Positions 8,255-15,850 of a stretch of DNA of 29,426 bases are shown here, one piece after another (positions within the stretch are counted from its first letter, which is position 1; every line of letters begins with the position of its first letter). A program made the translations under genes and the position numbers. Below the pieces are notes generated by a model. The model ran no database searches and was not told the origin of the DNA. It worked only from the letters and a program-made list of their open reading frames with translations. The DNA is from CAMFTQ01 sp051881615 (GTDB lineage: Bacteria > Bacillota > Clostridia > Oscillospirales > Acutalibacteraceae), in NCBI GenBank assembly GCA_051881615.1, contig JBJEQF010000030.1, positions 1-29,426 on the forward strand, in the 5' to 3' direction.

Positions 8255-9250
8255 ATGAAAATCCTTGTAATTCTGACAGGCGGTACAATCGGCAGTAAGG
8301 TAAGCGACAACATAATTGACGTTGATAATCCGGACAATATCAGGCTTTTGTCACTCTATAATCAAAGGTACGGTGATAATGTTGATTTTGAGGTGATTTC
8401 ACCCCTTAATGTCCTTAGTGAAAATATGAATGCAAATATCTGGCAGTCGCTTTTAAACACGCTTTATAATATAAATACAGAGAATTATGACGGTATCATA
8501 ATCACCCACGGCTCTGACACGCTGTCCTATACCGCATCAATTCTCGGCATAGCTCTGTGCGGTGTGAAAATCCCCGTAGTGCTTGTTGCGTCAAATTATG
8601 TTCTGACAGACAGCAGAGCAAACGGTGTAGATAACTTTTTCGGCGCAGTCGAGTTTATAAGGCAGTCCTCTATGTCGGGAGTTTTTGTGTCTTACAAAAA
8701 TGACGGTGTGTGCGAAATCTACCTTTCAACAAGAATAGTAAAAGCCGACTGCTATCTCGATAAATTCAGAAGCTTTGACTCAGAGCCGCTTTGCAAAGTT
8801 GAAAACAAAAAGCTCATTATGAATAAAAAAATCCCCACCTGTGGCAGGGAAAAGGAAAATATCATAATCAAAAACAGCTTTGAAAATAAGGTCGCACTAA
8901 TTTCACCCTATCCGTCAATAGACTACGGTATGTATCATTTTGACAAAAGCGTAAAGGCAGTTCTTCACCTGACATATCATTCGGGAACAGCCTGTGTTCA
9001 GGGCGAAAACAGCGTAATCGACTTTATTGCAGATTGCAAAAAACAGGGGATAGACGTTTATTTTTCTTCTCTTAAAAAGAACACAGCCTTGTATGACACA
9101 GCGCTTGAAATGCTCAAAGCAGGCGGTAAACCGCTTTACAACATAAGCGAGGAAGCCGCACTTGCAAAGCTGATGCTATGCTATAATCAGAAAAATACAG
9201 ATGTAAATACGTTTTTAGAGAAAAACTATTTCTATGAAAGCATAGACTAA
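8255..9250 (+). CDS. L-asparaginase family amidohydrolase
   Basis: The family hydrolyses asparagine to aspartate and ammonia; the absence of a signal peptide suggests a cytoplasmic, type I-like enzyme. The 331 residues begin with the nucleophile motif LTGGTIGSK (Thr11). The second catalytic motif reads THGSDT at 84-89, where the family normally has THGTDT, so the usual catalytic Thr is Ser87; Asp88 is kept. A lysine equivalent to the catalytic Lys appears at residue 163 (VKAD). The usual FTGAM-like stretch after the second motif is VASNYVLTDSRANG. The start is the ATG at 8255 after GAGGTG. Its stop overlaps the convergent FkbM gene by four bases. Substrate could differ from asparagine. Confidence 0.85.
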   Translation: MKILVILTGGTIGSKVSDNIIDVDNPDNIRLLSLYNQRYGDNVDFEVISPLNVLSENMNANIWQSLLNTLYNINTENYDGIIITHGSDTLSYTASILGIALCGVKIPVVLVASNYVLTDSRANGVDNFFGAVEFIRQSSMSGVFVSYKNDGVCEIYLSTRIVKADCYLDKFRSFDSEPLCKVENKKLIMNKKIPTCGREKENIIIKNSFENKVALISPYPSIDYGMYHFDKSVKAVLHLTYHSGTACVQGENSVIDFIADCKKQGIDVYFSSLKKNTALYDTALEMLKAGGKPLYNISEEAALAKLMLCYNQKNTDVNTFLEKNYFYESID

Positions 9251-10311
9251 ACGCAATACAGATTGCTGTCCCAGCAGGGGATATACGGGTGATGCCGCAT
9301 ATAGAATTTATAATCGGGGTTAATTTGGTGTATCAGCTTCGGCAGTGCAAAAATATCCTCACTGCGGTGATATATTGCAATGTTGAGCTTTGGCTTGTAC
9401 TTTCTGATAGTATTTTCAGCACCCTTTATCGCTTCTGCTTCTGCGCCCTCAATATCCATTTTTATGTAGCTTGCCCTTTTGCCGTCAAGCAGACTGTCAA
9501 CGGACGTAACCTCAACAGGCACACATTTTCCTGCACCTGAAATTGACGAGGCTCTTCCGCTTTTAGATGAAAACATCAGCGTTTTTTCACAGCTGTATGC
9601 GCCCTTGTTAAAAATGCTTGTGTTCCTCATATTTTCTGTGAATTTCTGCAGCTTTTTAAACGTCCTTTTATCAGGCTCAAGCGCAGTTATTGACGAGTAT
9701 CTGCCGCCGCAGTAGTGTAAAAATTCCTCAATGGTATCTCCTCTGTAAGCACCAAGATCGACAAAATCTTCAATAGAGTTTAATTTTAAAATATTCTTAA
9801 AAACCTCGTCTTTGTAGCTTTCCATTTCAAAAAGATAAGAAAGCTTGCCTGTCAGCTGAAAGTTAATAGTGTTCTCAAAAACATGTTTTGACCTGTCGTC
9901 TGCAAGAAGATGATAGGTTTTTTCTATATTTTCAATATTAGCGTCAACAAATTCTCTGTTAAAAATGCTCTTGCCAAAAACAGGTACAGATGGCACAATC
10001 ACCTCAAATTTTTCTGCAACTGACTTTATGTGAGTTATAACATCGTCAAGCTGACTTGCAAAGCATACCGCTATCAGAATATCGCCGAGCCTGTCGTGAG
10101 CCTGTGAAAGCGTTTCAACGGTAAAGCCGTGAAAGCTCTGCCCACGCACAAAATCGTCGCTTGCAATAACTGCCGAAATCTCAATATTCTGCTTTTCAAA
10201 CTGAGCCAATACCTTGTCTGCACCGTCACCCATACCATAGATGACAATCGGCTTTTGCGACTCTTTAATTCTTTCCCAAGACGTTTTTTCATTAGTTATA
10301 AAAAGCGACAT
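9247..10311 (-). CDS. FkbM-family SAM-dependent methyltransferase
   Basis: FkbM-type enzymes O-methylate sugars or other small moieties; the substrate cannot be told from the sequence. The 354-residue protein has two parts. Residues 1-110 form a Rossmann-like domain (IVIYGMGDGADKVL near 23-35), as seen in proteins that handle nucleotide-sugars. Residues 180-350 form the methyltransferase, with the SAM motif FVDLGAYRGDT (183-193), acidic LEPD (211-214) and the FkbM signature YIKMDIEGAE (282-291). The ATG at 10311 is preferred over a longer frame because AAAGGA lies 8 bases before it. It converges with the asparaginase gene with a 4-base overlap and no terminator between them. Confidence 0.88.
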   Translation of the reverse strand: MSLFITNEKTSWERIKESQKPIVIYGMGDGADKVLAQFEKQNIEISAVIASDDFVRGQSFHGFTVETLSQAHDRLGDILIAVCFASQLDDVITHIKSVAEKFEVIVPSVPVFGKSIFNREFVDANIENIEKTYHLLADDRSKHVFENTINFQLTGKLSYLFEMESYKDEVFKNILKLNSIEDFVDLGAYRGDTIEEFLHYCGGRYSSITALEPDKRTFKKLQKFTENMRNTSIFNKGAYSCEKTLMFSSKSGRASSISGAGKCVPVEVTSVDSLLDGKRASYIKMDIEGAEAEAIKGAENTIRKYKPKLNIAIYHRSEDIFALPKLIHQINPDYKFYMRHHPYIPCWDSNLYCV

Positions 10312-10475
10312 ACGCACAGTCCTTTCAAAATCCTTTTCTACATTATATAACAAAGTAAAGACAATTTCAATTTTCTTTTTATTAAAAATCATCACATCAA
10401 AATTCTTAAAACCATAAATTTACCAAAAATTTACCACAATACTACTGCTTCATTGACATTTTATTCAAAAAAGCC

Positions 10476-10503
10476 TTGACTTTTATTTTTGTTGATTTAT
10501 AAT
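10476..10503 (+). promoter_or_regulatory. Sigma-A promoter of the SDR gene
   Basis: TTGACT (10476-10481) and TATAAT (10498-10503) are separated by 16 bases. The transcript would begin about 40 bases before the ATG at 10550, which has AAAGGAG upstream. Confidence 0.8.
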
Positions 10504-10549
10504 AAGAGGTAGTGAAATTTATTTTTTATTATATAAAGGAGAATTTTTT

Positions 10550-11353
10550 ATGAACAGATTAAAAGATAAGGTAGCTATTGTTACAGGTTCAACAAGCGGT
10601 ATCGGCATCGGTATTGCAAGACTTTTTGCAGCTGAGGGCGCAAAGGTTGTTATCTGCGGCAGACGTCAAGAGAAAGGACAGGCAGTCGTTGATAGAATTA
10701 CAGCTGAGGGCGGCGAGGCTTGGTACCATTTTATGGACATCACAGACACAAAGAGCGTTGAGGATCTTTTTGCAGACACAGCAGAGAAGTTCGGCAGAAT
10801 TGACATTCTTGTAAACAACGCTGCAAACGTTGCACTTAAAGACGGCAGAGTTGACGAGCTGACAATCGAAATGTGGGACGGTATTTTCCAGAGCGATATG
10901 AGAGGTACCTTCTATGCTACAAAGTGCGTTCTGCCATATATGCAGAAGAACGAAAACGGCGGTGCTATTGTAAACATCGGTTCAATGGCTTCCTGCGGCG
11001 GCGACTTAGGCTCAACAGCCTATGCTTGTGCAAAGGCAGGTGTTGACCTGCTCACACAGGCAACAGCTCTTCAGTACGGCAAGCAGAATATCCGCTGCAA
11101 CTGCGTGAGACCCGGTCTTATCGTTACTCCCGAGAACGAGGCTTATGTTCCGCAGGCTGTTAAGGATATCTTCACAAGCAACATTATGGTAAACCGTTAC
11201 GGTTGTCCTGAGGATATCGGTCATATGTGCGTTTACCTTGCAAGTGATGAGGCAGCATATGTAACAGGTCAGATTGTAAACGTTGACGGCGGTCTTAACT
11301 CACACGTTCCGACAGTTGCACAGTTCAAGCAGCTCAACTCACGTACTTGGTAA
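10550..11353 (+). CDS. Short-chain dehydrogenase/reductase (SDR)
   Basis: This is a classical SDR oxidoreductase of 267 residues. It has the cofactor motif TGSTSGIG at 12-19, with GRR after the second strand, which suggests NADP(H) preference. NNAAN lies at 89-93, and the catalytic Ser145, Tyr158 and Lys162 (YACAK) are present. VNVDGG near the C-terminus is the usual family end, followed by an extra tail of about 20 residues. The substrate is not recognisable: 3-oxoacyl-ACP reductase, sugar dehydrogenase and hydroxysteroid dehydrogenase relatives all share these motifs. The gene has its own strong promoter and is followed after 12 bases by a NUDIX gene on the same transcript. Confidence 0.9.
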   Translation: MNRLKDKVAIVTGSTSGIGIGIARLFAAEGAKVVICGRRQEKGQAVVDRITAEGGEAWYHFMDITDTKSVEDLFADTAEKFGRIDILVNNAANVALKDGRVDELTIEMWDGIFQSDMRGTFYATKCVLPYMQKNENGGAIVNIGSMASCGGDLGSTAYACAKAGVDLLTQATALQYGKQNIRCNCVRPGLIVTPENEAYVPQAVKDIFTSNIMVNRYGCPEDIGHMCVYLASDEAAYVTGQIVNVDGGLNSHVPTVAQFKQLNSRTW

Positions 11354-11365
11354 TATAACCAATTT

Positions 11366-11833
11366 ATGGATTTAACCTTTAAAACGGAATACGGCAAATT
11401 TAACTTTCGTGTCGGCGCTGTTATCATTAAGGATAACAGGGTGCTTGTCGTAAAGAACGAAAACGCACCGTACTACTACAGCGTAGGCGGCAGGGTGAAG
11501 TTCGGCGAAAGCTGTGAAGAGGCTGTAATGCGAGAGGTAAAAGAGGAGCTTGGCATTTCGCTTGAGATTTCAAGACCCGCATTTTTTCACGAGAGCTTCT
11601 TTGATGAAATGGTAACAGGCGAGCATTATCACGAGGTATGTATGTACTACCTGATGAAGCCGCCGCTTGATATATCAGAAATCCGCTGTTTTTCTGTTGC
11701 AGATAACGGCAGCAAGGAGTCGCTTGAGTGGCTGCCGATACAAGAGCTTGACAATTACTGCGTATTCCCCGAATTTTTCAAAAAAGAATTATTAAACCTT
11801 ACACAAGGCATCAAGTGTATAGTTAATAAGTAA
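11366..11833 (+). CDS. NUDIX hydrolase
   Basis: NUDIX proteins cleave nucleoside diphosphates linked to another moiety. The 155-residue protein has a complete NUDIX box at 42-64: Gly42, Glu48, then REVKEELGI, with Glu57, Glu60 and Glu61 as metal ligands. The substrate is unknown. The gene lies 12 bases after the SDR stop and shows no Shine-Dalgarno (the upstream bases are AT-rich), so translation probably depends on coupling to the SDR gene. A strong terminator begins five bases after its stop, closing the two-gene operon. Confidence 0.9.
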   Translation: MDLTFKTEYGKFNFRVGAVIIKDNRVLVVKNENAPYYYSVGGRVKFGESCEEAVMREVKEELGISLEISRPAFFHESFFDEMVTGEHYHEVCMYYLMKPPLDISEIRCFSVADNGSKESLEWLPIQELDNYCVFPEFFKKELLNLTQGIKCIVNK

Positions 11834-11837
11834 AAGC

Positions 11838-11884
11838 AGCCTTCGACTGAGATAGCTAAAAATCAGTCGAAGGCTTTTGTTTTT
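11838..11884 (+). terminator. Intrinsic terminator of the SDR-NUDIX operon
   Basis: A 13-bp perfect stem (AGCCTTCGACTGA at 11838-11850 with its complement at 11863-11875) has a 12-base loop and is followed by TTTGTTTTT. Confidence 0.88.
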
Positions 11885-11944
11885 GGCTGCTTTTCGATAG
11901 CTGTGAGCCTAATTCACAATTACTTCTATCGGAAAAGTACCGTT

Positions 11945-11985
11945 TAATGAATAATGAATGATGAATGATGAATGATGAATAATTT
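11945..11985 (-). repeat. ATTCATT-tail repeat, copy 2 (reverse orientation, no hairpin)
   Basis: Tandem GAATAATGAATGATGAATGA units, the reverse complement of the ATTCATT tail at 8150-8184, lie in the convergent gap between the NUDIX gene and folA. The associated palindrome is missing here. Confidence 0.7.
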
Positions 11986-12032
11986 TGCCTTCCCTCTGCA
12001 AAAAGCCTAAATAATAAGGTTTTATCTACCTG

Positions 12033-12533
12033 TCAAAGAAAACACCGAACACCTGTATTCCGATACTCACAAAACCAAAACTCAACACCGTTATAGTTCA
12101 TCTTTTCAGATTGTGAAATAAGCTCCCATCCATCGCACAAATCAAGATTTACAAAGAATTTGTCGGCAGGCATTAAAGCATCAACCTTTGTTACATACGC
12201 TTTTTTGCAATAGGGAAGAAGTTCCCTGTAAATCATCTCACCGCCGATAACAAAAACATCGTCACTGTTGTAGCTTTTAAGAGCTTCTGATAATTCCTCT
12301 AAATCACTACAGACAATGCAGTCGGATCTGCTAAGCGTTTTGCTAAGAACAATATTAGTCCTTTGCGCAAGCGGTTTTGAGTTCGGGAGTGAAAGCATTG
12401 TGTTTCTGCCCATAACAACAATTTTTCCTAAGGTTTTGCTTTTGAAAAATTCCATATCCTTCGGAATGTGAAACAAAAGCTCGTTGCCCCGTCCGATTCC
12501 CCAATTTTTGTCAACAGCCACAATGCAGTTCAT
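12033..12533 (-). CDS. folA: Dihydrofolate reductase
   Basis: This enzyme reduces dihydrofolate to tetrahydrofolate with NADPH, the last step supplied by this operon. The 166-residue protein has IVAVDKNWGIGRGNELLFHIP with the active-site Asp26 in the PKDMEFF segment, VVMGRNT (NADPH binding) at 39-45 and VIGGEMIY at 95-102. It is the final gene of the folate operon, starting 2 bases after the folB-folK stop, so it is translationally coupled. The tail after residue 155 is short and ends in GVRCFL. Confidence 0.95.
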   Translation of the reverse strand: MNCIVAVDKNWGIGRGNELLFHIPKDMEFFKSKTLGKIVVMGRNTMLSLPNSKPLAQRTNIVLSKTLSRSDCIVCSDLEELSEALKSYNSDDVFVIGGEMIYRELLPYCKKAYVTKVDALMPADKFFVNLDLCDGWELISQSEKMNYNGVEFWFCEYRNTGVRCFL

Positions 12534-12535
12534 AG

Positions 12536-13351
12536 TCAGTCACCCTTTTTAAGCTTGACGAGCATTTCTGAAACGCTAATTTTTCTGACAGGGTGCACAA
12601 GGTACGGCTCTATCTGTGCAAGCGGTTCAAGCACAAACGTGCGCTTGTGCATCTCGGGATGCGGAATTTTCAGCTCATCTGTGAAAATCACTTCATCGCC
12701 GTACATCAGAATATCAACGTCAAGCGTTCTTTCGCCCCAGTGCCTTGTCCGTACTCTGCCACAGAGCTTTTCTGTGTCGGCACAAAAGCGTAACAGCTCC
12801 TTCGGTGTGAGTATAGTTTTGATTTTTACAGCACCGTTTAAAAAGTCAGGCTGATCTGTCACTCCGTAAGGCTTAGTTTCTATATAGTCGGATTTACAGA
12901 TGCCCTTGATGTACGGATTTTTCTCAATCTCGCTCCATACGGTATCAAGGTTCTTTTCTCTGTCGCCTAAATTTGAGCCGACAGCAAGGTAGCATACGTT
13001 CCACCCTCTTGTGACAGTCAGTGTGACATCTGAAAATTTTGTCGGAATAGGAGCGTTAGGCTTGTGAACGGTAAGCGTTATACTGTCAATTTTTGAGAAT
13101 TTTACCAAAATATTTTTAGCAAGCTCGTTTGCAAGCGTTTCTATCAAATCATATCTGTTGCTTTTTGAAAATTCTGCGATAAAGCAGGCAACCTCTGCGT
13201 AGTTTACCGTCTTGCTCAGATCGTCACCGCAAAGCGAGGTGTCAAGCGTAATTTCACAGTCAACGCTGAAAAGCTGACCGTTCTTTTTTTCGCTTTCAAG
13301 CACTCCGTGATACCCGAAAAACTCAATGCCGCTTACTATTATTTTATCCAT
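12536..13351 (-). CDS. folBK: Bifunctional dihydroneopterin aldolase / HPPK (FolB-FolK fusion)
   Basis: The protein fuses two successive folate enzymes. Residues 1-117 are dihydroneopterin aldolase (ISGxEFFGYHGVLxxE-type start, catalytic Lys97 in VHKPNAPIP). Residues 118-271 are 6-hydroxymethyl-7,8-dihydropterin pyrophosphokinase, with VGSNLGDR (124-131), the Mg2+-binding Asp211 and Asp213 in ERTLDVDILMYGD, and HPxxxxR at 231-237. The same fusion order is known from Streptococcus pneumoniae SulD. The start at 13351 lies inside the end of folP (13-base overlap) and the stop is 2 bases before folA. Both active sites look intact. Confidence 0.94.
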   Translation of the reverse strand: MDKIIVSGIEFFGYHGVLESEKKNGQLFSVDCEITLDTSLCGDDLSKTVNYAEVACFIAEFSKSNRYDLIETLANELAKNILVKFSKIDSITLTVHKPNAPIPTKFSDVTLTVTRGWNVCYLAVGSNLGDREKNLDTVWSEIEKNPYIKGICKSDYIETKPYGVTDQPDFLNGAVKIKTILTPKELLRFCADTEKLCGRVRTRHWGERTLDVDILMYGDEVIFTDELKIPHPEMHKRTFVLEPLAQIEPYLVHPVRKISVSEMLVKLKKGD

Positions 13352-14157
13352 TTTCTTTCCTCCAGAACAGATTTTGTCACTTTAACAGCGTCACAGTTTT
13401 CAGAAATATCGTGAACACGCACAAATGACGCACCCTTCATAATGCCGATAACGGTAGTAGCCACAGTGCCGACAGCACGTTCATCCACACCTTTGTCAAG
13501 GGTAAGTCCGATAACCGATTTTCTCGACGTTGCGATCATAACAGGATAGCCGAGAGCGCAAAGCTGTTGAGTGCGGTTTATCACCTGCAAATTCTGCTCA
13601 TAGCTTTTTGCAAAGCCGACGCCGCCGTCAAGAATGATGTTCTCTTTTTTTATGCCCCACTTTTCTGCAATAGCAAGGCTTTCCTTGATATCAGCAATAA
13701 AATCATCAAAAAAGCAGTTGTATTCACTTGTTTTTCTGTTGTGCATAAGGCAGTAGGGGAGGTTTGCTTCAGCCACAGTCCGAGCCATTTTTTCGTCATA
13801 TTTTAAGCCCCATATATCGTTTATAAGGTCAATTTGTCCTGCGTTTGCTTTGATAACACCGCTTTTGTAGCTGTCAAGAGAAACAGGCACGTCAAAACGC
13901 TCTCTTATTGCAGAAATGACAGGCGCAACTCTTTCTATTTCTTCATCATCGGAAATTTTAGTGTGTCCCGGTCTTGTTGATTCACCGCCGACATCAATTA
14001 TATCTGCGCCCTGCTCAATCATTTTCTCTGTGTGAAAGAGTGCCTTGTCAACGCTGTTGAAATTCCCACCGTCAGAAAATGAGTCGGGAGTGACGTTTAA
14101 AATTCCCATTATATACACGTTTTTGTCGGTGTCAAACTCTTTACCTCTGATTATCAT
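13339..14157 (-). CDS. folP: Dihydropteroate synthase
   Basis: This enzyme condenses p-aminobenzoate with the pterin pyrophosphate and is the sulfonamide target. From the ATG at 14157 the protein has 272 residues. It has the N-terminal signature MGILNVTPDSFSDGG (17-31), DVGGESTRPG (55-64), a NDIWG motif and a C-terminal VRVHD. GGGAG lies 7 bases before this ATG; a longer frame to 14199 overlaps the HD gene and lacks similarity. The start overlaps the stop of the HD gene by four bases (ATGA), and the end overlaps folBK by 13 bases. Confidence 0.95.
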   Translation of the reverse strand: MIIRGKEFDTDKNVYIMGILNVTPDSFSDGGNFNSVDKALFHTEKMIEQGADIIDVGGESTRPGHTKISDDEEIERVAPVISAIRERFDVPVSLDSYKSGVIKANAGQIDLINDIWGLKYDEKMARTVAEANLPYCLMHNRKTSEYNCFFDDFIADIKESLAIAEKWGIKKENIILDGGVGFAKSYEQNLQVINRTQQLCALGYPVMIATSRKSVIGLTLDKGVDERAVGTVATTVIGIMKGASFVRVHDISENCDAVKVTKSVLEERKWIK

Positions 14158-14630
14158 AAATCTACTCCCTTGTTTCTTTTGTCCTCGCTCCAGTTGCAAT
14201 CTGAATATGCCTTACACATAAAGCAGTTTCTGCTTTTCTTGTCGGCAAATCTCAGAATTTTGCAAAGCTCGTCTGCGTTTTCCTTGTCGTTATGGTGAGA
14301 AACAGCGCTTGTGATTTTTTCGATTTCATCAAAGCCAAAGCCACATTCAGCTAAAATTTCACCTGCGATTTTACCGCTTTCAACAGCGTGGTCTGTGTGC
14401 AGTCGGTACGCTCTTTCTCTGCCGATATCGTGCAAAAGTGCCGTTGCGTAAATTATCTCTTTGTCTAAGCTGATATTATTCTCAAGCGAAAATATATACA
14501 TTATTCGTGCAACGTCTAAAAGATGCTCAATGTTGTGCTTGCAAAAAATCCGCTTTTTTTCGGCTTTTGCAAGTGCGTCAAGCGTACTTTTAAACGTCTT
14601 GTTTTCTAAAATTCTGTTTACTCTATTCAA
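14154..14630 (-). CDS. HD-domain phosphohydrolase embedded in the folate operon
   Basis: This 158-residue protein has a metal-binding HD domain: His36, His67-Asp68 in ALLHDIGRE, His81 and Asp130. HD proteins hydrolyse phosphate mono- or diesters of nucleotides. An odd C-terminal cluster of cysteines (Cys136, Cys139, Cys145 in NCFMCKAYSDCNW) could bind metal. It overlaps folE by 8 bases and folP by 4, so it is certainly co-translated with them. The operon lacks a recognisable enzyme for removing the phosphates of dihydroneopterin triphosphate, which is the step between FolE and FolB, so that role is an inference worth testing. No characterised function is claimed. Confidence 0.85.
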   Translation of the reverse strand: MNRVNRILENKTFKSTLDALAKAEKKRIFCKHNIEHLLDVARIMYIFSLENNISLDKEIIYATALLHDIGRERAYRLHTDHAVESGKIAGEILAECGFGFDEIEKITSAVSHHNDKENADELCKILRFADKKSRNCFMCKAYSDCNWSEDKRNKGVDL

Positions 14631-15183
14631 GACTTATTAGCTCCCTGACATATTTTTGAAGCTGTAAATTCCCCTTAAACTCACCACGAGAGGACGAGGT
14701 TACGGTTTTACTGCCGATTTTCTTAATTCCCCTCATCGTCATACAGGTATGCTCGGCTTCAACGATTACAAGCACACCTTTAGGGCAAAGCTCGTCATTT
14801 ATTGCGTCTGCAATCTGGTTAGTCATCTGCTCCTGAATTTGCAGACGTCTTGCAAAAACCTCGACAACACGTGCTAATTTGCTAAGACCGACAACCTTGC
14901 CGCTTGGAATATACGCAATATGCACTTTTCCGAAAAACGGAAGCATATGATGCTCGCAAAGCGAGTGAAAGGAAATATCCTTTTCAAGAACAACCTCTGC
15001 GTCTGTTGCGGTGAAAACCTTAGAAAGGTGCGTTTTTGCGCTGTCGTCATAGCCTGATGTCAGCTCCTCGTACATCTTGGCAACTCGCAGGGGCGTTTCA
15101 AGCAGTCCCTCTCTGTTCGGATCTTCGCCGATAGCCTCTAAAAGCATAGTAATAGCAGTCATAGCCTTTTCTCTGTCAACCAT
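14623..15183 (-). CDS. folE: GTP cyclohydrolase I
   Basis: This enzyme converts GTP to dihydroneopterin triphosphate, the first step of folate synthesis. The 186-residue protein has the zinc ligands Cys76 and His79 in SLCEHHMLPFFGKVHIAY and Cys147 in HTCMTMRGI, plus GLSKLARVVE. The ATG at 15183 is chosen for AAAGGAG 8 bases upstream; longer frames run into the leader terminator. It is the first gene of folE-HD-folP-folBK-folA and is controlled by the tetrahydrofolate riboswitch directly upstream. Confidence 0.96.
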   Translation of the reverse strand: MVDREKAMTAITMLLEAIGEDPNREGLLETPLRVAKMYEELTSGYDDSAKTHLSKVFTATDAEVVLEKDISFHSLCEHHMLPFFGKVHIAYIPSGKVVGLSKLARVVEVFARRLQIQEQMTNQIADAINDELCPKGVLVIVEAEHTCMTMRGIKKIGSKTVTSSSRGEFKGNLQLQKYVRELISLE

Positions 15184-15202
15184 AGCTTTTGCTCCTTTAT
15201 TA

Positions 15203-15231
15203 CAAAAAAACAGGATAGCACAAGCTACCCC
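15203..15231 (-). terminator. Riboswitch-linked intrinsic terminator before folE
   Basis: On the minus strand GGGTAGC-TTGT-GCTATCC forms a 7-bp stem (one G-T pair) followed by TGTTTTTTTT. It lies between the folate aptamer and the folE ribosome binding site, about 20 bases before the start codon, so it is the likely off-state of the switch. Confidence 0.82.
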
Positions 15232-15252
15232 GTTAAACAATTTTTAAAATTA

Positions 15253-15350
15253 GCTCCAGCGGGATGCAAGGCTCATACCGCAGGCAAACCTTTCGTCCCT
15301 TTGACAACTCCCCGTTCAAAGGACACTTCACGCACAAGCCTCTACTCTGT
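15253..15350 (-). promoter_or_regulatory. Tetrahydrofolate (THF) riboswitch, folE leader
   Basis: Read on the minus strand, the leader contains the conserved pieces of the class I THF aptamer in order: GAGTAGA, GCGTGAAGTGTCC, GAACGGGGAG, GACGAAAGG, GCGGTATGAGCC and TTGCATCCCGCT. The central arm is strongly paired (GTCCTTTGA with TCAAAGGGAC), and GGCT pairs with AGCC in the lower arm. The predicted transcription start is only a few bases before the aptamer. With the terminator downstream, folate should stop transcription of the whole folate operon. This is pattern recognition, not a covariance-model score. Confidence 0.88.
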
Positions 15351-15360
15351 GAATAAGAAA

Positions 15361-15388
15361 ATTATAGCACATAAATATATTTTGTCAA
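15361..15388 (-). promoter_or_regulatory. Consensus sigma-A promoter of the folate operon
   Basis: On the minus strand a perfect TTGACA (15388-15383) and perfect TATAAT (15366-15361) are separated by 16 bases, directly upstream of the THF aptamer. Confidence 0.88.
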
Positions 15389-15409
15389 TGAAAAAACTGT
15401 TGCTTTGAG

Positions 15410-15482
15410 TTATTTATTTATGCTTTTCGCTTTGCGAAAAGCCACCGAAATTATTCATTATTCATCATTCATTATTCATTAA
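15410..15482 (+). repeat. Hairpin plus ATTCATT-tail repeat, copy 3
   Basis: TTATTTATTTA is followed by the palindrome GCTTTTCGC-TTT-GCGAAAAGC (15422-15442), GCCACCGAAATTATTC and a tail of ATTCATT units. It is the clearest complete copy. It lies between the folate promoter and the antitoxin promoter. Confidence 0.78.
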
Positions 15483-15513
15483 AAATCCAATAATTCTTTT
15501 CTTTAAATTCTGA

Positions 15514-15542
15514 TTGATTTTTTTAAAAGAATTCATTATAAT
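15514..15542 (+). promoter_or_regulatory. Sigma-A promoter of the antitoxin gene
   Basis: TTGATT (15514-15519) and TATAAT (15537-15542) are separated by 17 bases. The gene's AAAGGAG lies downstream, before the ATG at 15575. Confidence 0.7.
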
Positions 15543-15574
15543 ATAATATAGAATATACGAAAGGAGCTGTCGAT

Positions 15575-15850
15575 ATGCCAAATGTTAAGCCTATTTCAGA
15601 TTTAAGGGACTATTCTGCTGTTCTTAGTGACGTGGCTGTTGGTTCTCCGGTGTTCTTAACAAAAAACGGAAAGGATTGCTATGCAATAGTTGATATTTCA
15701 GAGCAAAGGGAATACGAAAAGGCGAAGTCTGCATTAAGGCTTATGTGTGAGCTTGAAAAGGGCAGAAAATCAGGAGAGGAAAAAGGGTGGCTGTCCGACA
15801 GTGATGTAAGGACACATTTCAAAGAAAGAGCAACCTTATTTATTATATAG
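15575..15850 (+). CDS. Phd/YefM-family antitoxin, orphan
   Basis: This 91-residue protein has the N-terminal Phd/YefM DNA-binding fold: PISDLRDYSAVLSDVAVGSPVFLTKNGKDCYAIVDI. A charged helical C-terminal part (KSGEEKGWLSDSDVRTHFKER) would bind a toxin. Such genes normally sit directly before a RelE/ParE-type toxin gene, but none follows: the next 130 bases are repeat and terminator. The last residues (about LFII) and the stop are encoded by the edge of a hairpin/ATTCATT repeat, so the original 3' end may have been replaced when the repeat arrived. It has its own promoter and ribosome binding site, so it may still be expressed as a lone DNA-binding protein. Confidence 0.82.
   Translation: MPNVKPISDLRDYSAVLSDVAVGSPVFLTKNGKDCYAIVDISEQREYEKAKSALRLMCELEKGRKSGEEKGWLSDSDVRTHFKERATLFII

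Noticed and set aside
10550..11353. Specific call as bile acid hydroxysteroid dehydrogenase
   Set aside because: Only generic SDR motifs are visible, and neighbours give no bile acid context. The substrate was left open.
11945..11985. CRISPR-like array from regular GAATGAT units
   Set aside because: Units are 6-7 bases with no unique spacers, no 25-40 base repeats and no cas genes nearby.
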